Assembly: GCA_030633645.1 (NCBI GenBank)
Contig: DAOVRY010000046.1
Coordinates: 1-6,624, forward strand
Source: Pseudomonadota bacterium
GTDB lineage: Bacteria > Desulfobacterota > DSM-4660 > Desulfatiglandales > B25-G16
DNA: 6,624 bases
Reading direction: 5' to 3'
In this document: positions 5,308 through 6,624 of the stretch, one piece after another
Layout of the letters: each line of letters starts with the position of its first letter
Numbering within the stretch: position 1 is the first letter of the stretch
The notes under the pieces: model-generated
Told to the model about the DNA's origin: nothing
What the model saw: only the letters and a program-made list of their open reading frames with translations
Databases searched by the model: none
Made by a program: the position numbers and the translations under genes

Positions 5308-6624
5308 ATGGGTGGCGAATCTCTCAAGGATTGTTTTTCAGATAGCTTCTTAATCCATGGAGATAAGAAGGCGATAAGCTTCCTCCGGAGAGGTGTCGTA
5401 GAGACAGAGATCTCTTATCGAGAATTGGACCAGGATTCCAGCCGGATGGCCAACGCCTTCCTGGAAATGGGGGTAGGTAAAGGGGACAGGGTAATTCTGT
5501 ACCTCCCGAAGTCTCTCGCTTTCATTATAGCCCACCTTGCACTTCAAAAGATAGGAGCTATTGCGGTCCCCCTGAATCCGGGGTTCAAGCAGTCGGAAAT
5601 GGATTATTTATACGAGGATACTGAAGCGAAATTGGTGGTAGCAGGATCTAAGCAAGAGACAATAATGCGGGGCATAGATCCCAGTCTAAATATTGTAGTG
5701 ATCTGTACTGAAAAGCCTTACCAAGATCTGGATTTTTTTCGCTCTGCCTCAGATACCGTGCCCCCGCAAGGCATTGAACCAGAGGATGCCGGGCTTATCA
5801 TCTACACCTCAGGAACTACAGGGAAACCAAAAGGGGCTCTGCTTACGCACAGGAATCTGGTCCACGATGCAAGAAATATAATCAACATCTGGGAAATAAA
5901 GGAATCTGACGTTCTCTGTCATGCGCTGCCTTTGTTTCATGTGCATGGGCTGTGTTTTGCCTTGCATACTGCCTTGATTGTAGGCTCCCATGTGCTTATG
6001 CTTGACAGCTTTTCACCGGAAGAGGTGATAGAAGTATTGGCCAAAAGAGAGGGAGAATACGTGTGCACAGTGTTTATGGGTGTGCCCGCTATGTATAGTA
6101 AGATGGTAGACTCCCTGGGAGAAAAGGGCCTGGATTTTAAGCATATCCGCTTATGGGCTTCTGGGTCAGCGCCACTTCTCGTCAAGGATTTTAAGCGGGT
6201 AAAGAGGGTATTTGGCAAAGAACCGGTGGAGCGGGAGGGTATGTCAGAGACGGGGATGAATTTTTCCAATCCCCTAAAGGGGGTGAGAAAGCCTGGTTCA
6301 ATTGGATTACCACTGCCGGATCTTGAGGTGAGGATAGTAGATCCTGAGACATTCTTGGATGTGGTTCCTGGTCAAACGGGGGAGATCTGGCTCAAGGGTC
6401 CTGCCGTTACCCCAGGTTACTGGCGAAAGCCTGAAGAGACGGCAAAGGCATTTCAAAAAGGCTGGTTCAGGACCGGTGACCTGGGAAGAGTCGACGGGGA
6501 TGGTTACTATTATCTGACAGATCGCCTTAAACATATTATCATCTCGGGAGGGGAAAATATCTCTCCCAAGGAGGTTGAAACGGTCATAAGCCAGGTTGAG
6601 GGTGTGGCCGAATCTTCGGTTGTA
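5308..6624 (+). CDS. AMP-forming acyl-CoA synthetase, MatB/ACSF3-like, cut by the window end
   Basis: This open frame runs 439 codons to the last base without a stop, so the C-terminus is missing. It is a class I adenylate-forming enzyme that makes an acyl-AMP and then the acyl-CoA thioester. Seen in order: ATP-binding loop YTSGTTGKPKG (166-176), LPLFHVHGL (207-215), GVPAMY (258-263), SGSAPLL (285-291), EGMSETGMNFSNP (310 onward, the YGMTET-type motif with Glu in place of Tyr), TGDLG with Asp391, and DRLKHIIISGGENISPKEVE (405-424, hinge and start of the small domain). The catalytic lysine of the last motif lies beyond the window. LPxxHVHGL, SGSAPLL, GMSETGMNxSNP and KPGSIGLPLP are the pattern I know from malonyl-CoA synthetases, so malonate or another small or branched acid is a likely substrate; other acyl-CoA synthetases cannot be excluded. 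AAGGTGA at 5300-5306 supports ATG 5308. Confidence 0.93.
   Translation, partial: MGGESLKDCFSDSFLIHGDKKAISFLRRGVVETEISYRELDQDSSRMANAFLEMGVGKGDRVILYLPKSLAFIIAHLALQKIGAIAVPLNPGFKQSEMDYLYEDTEAKLVVAGSKQETIMRGIDPSLNIVVICTEKPYQDLDFFRSASDTVPPQGIEPEDAGLIIYTSGTTGKPKGALLTHRNLVHDARNIINIWEIKESDVLCHALPLFHVHGLCFALHTALIVGSHVLMLDSFSPEEVIEVLAKREGEYVCTVFMGVPAMYSKMVDSLGEKGLDFKHIRLWASGSAPLLVKDFKRVKRVFGKEPVEREGMSETGMNFSNPLKGVRKPGSIGLPLPDLEVRIVDPETFLDVVPGQTGEIWLKGPAVTPGYWRKPEETAKAFQKGWFRTGDLGRVDGDGYYYLTDRLKHIIISGGENISPKEVETVISQVEGVAESSVV

Overview
The window reads as bacterial chromosome of moderate GC with every recognisable gene on the + strand. The gene mix is an ADP-forming acyl-CoA synthetase fragment, an ArsA-type ATPase with an HSP20-like tail, a stand-alone Smr protein, an MscS channel and a MatB-like acyl-CoA synthetase. 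With clear GAGG/AAGGAG ribosome binding sites, this fits a Gram-negative anaerobe of the Desulfobacterota (former Deltaproteobacteria) type. That placement is an inference from gene content; no rRNA or other marker gene is present.

Layout. Positions 1 to about 830 hold no gene I can support; every frame is broken and the region looks like decayed or non-coding DNA. From about 834 to 1555 lies a remnant of the alpha part of an ADP-forming acyl-CoA synthetase. Its last domain (929-1555) is still open, but the N-terminal domains are absent, the stretch just upstream is in another frame, and the SHTG-type motif that carries the catalytic histidine appears to have lost it.

From 1691 to 4033 is a compact co-directional cluster: a 152-residue coiled-coil protein of unknown function, an ArsA/Get3-family ATPase of 401 residues with a C-terminal HSP20-like domain, an 82-residue helical protein whose start lies inside the ATPase gene, and a 98-residue single-domain Smr protein. 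The spacing (20-nt overlap, then 36 nt) indicates that at least the last three are co-transcribed. This cluster is the best candidate for an undescribed functional unit: an ATP-driven protein-handling module with two small helical partners. That role is inferred, not shown.

A 199-nt gap (4034-4232) contains a cluster of short direct and inverted repeats. It is followed by an MscS-family mechanosensitive channel (4233-5189) and, after 118 nt, by an AMP-forming acyl-CoA synthetase that stays open to the last base of the window (5308-6624, 439 codons, C-terminus missing). Its sequence is closest to what I know of the malonyl-CoA synthetase (MatB/ACSF3) branch.
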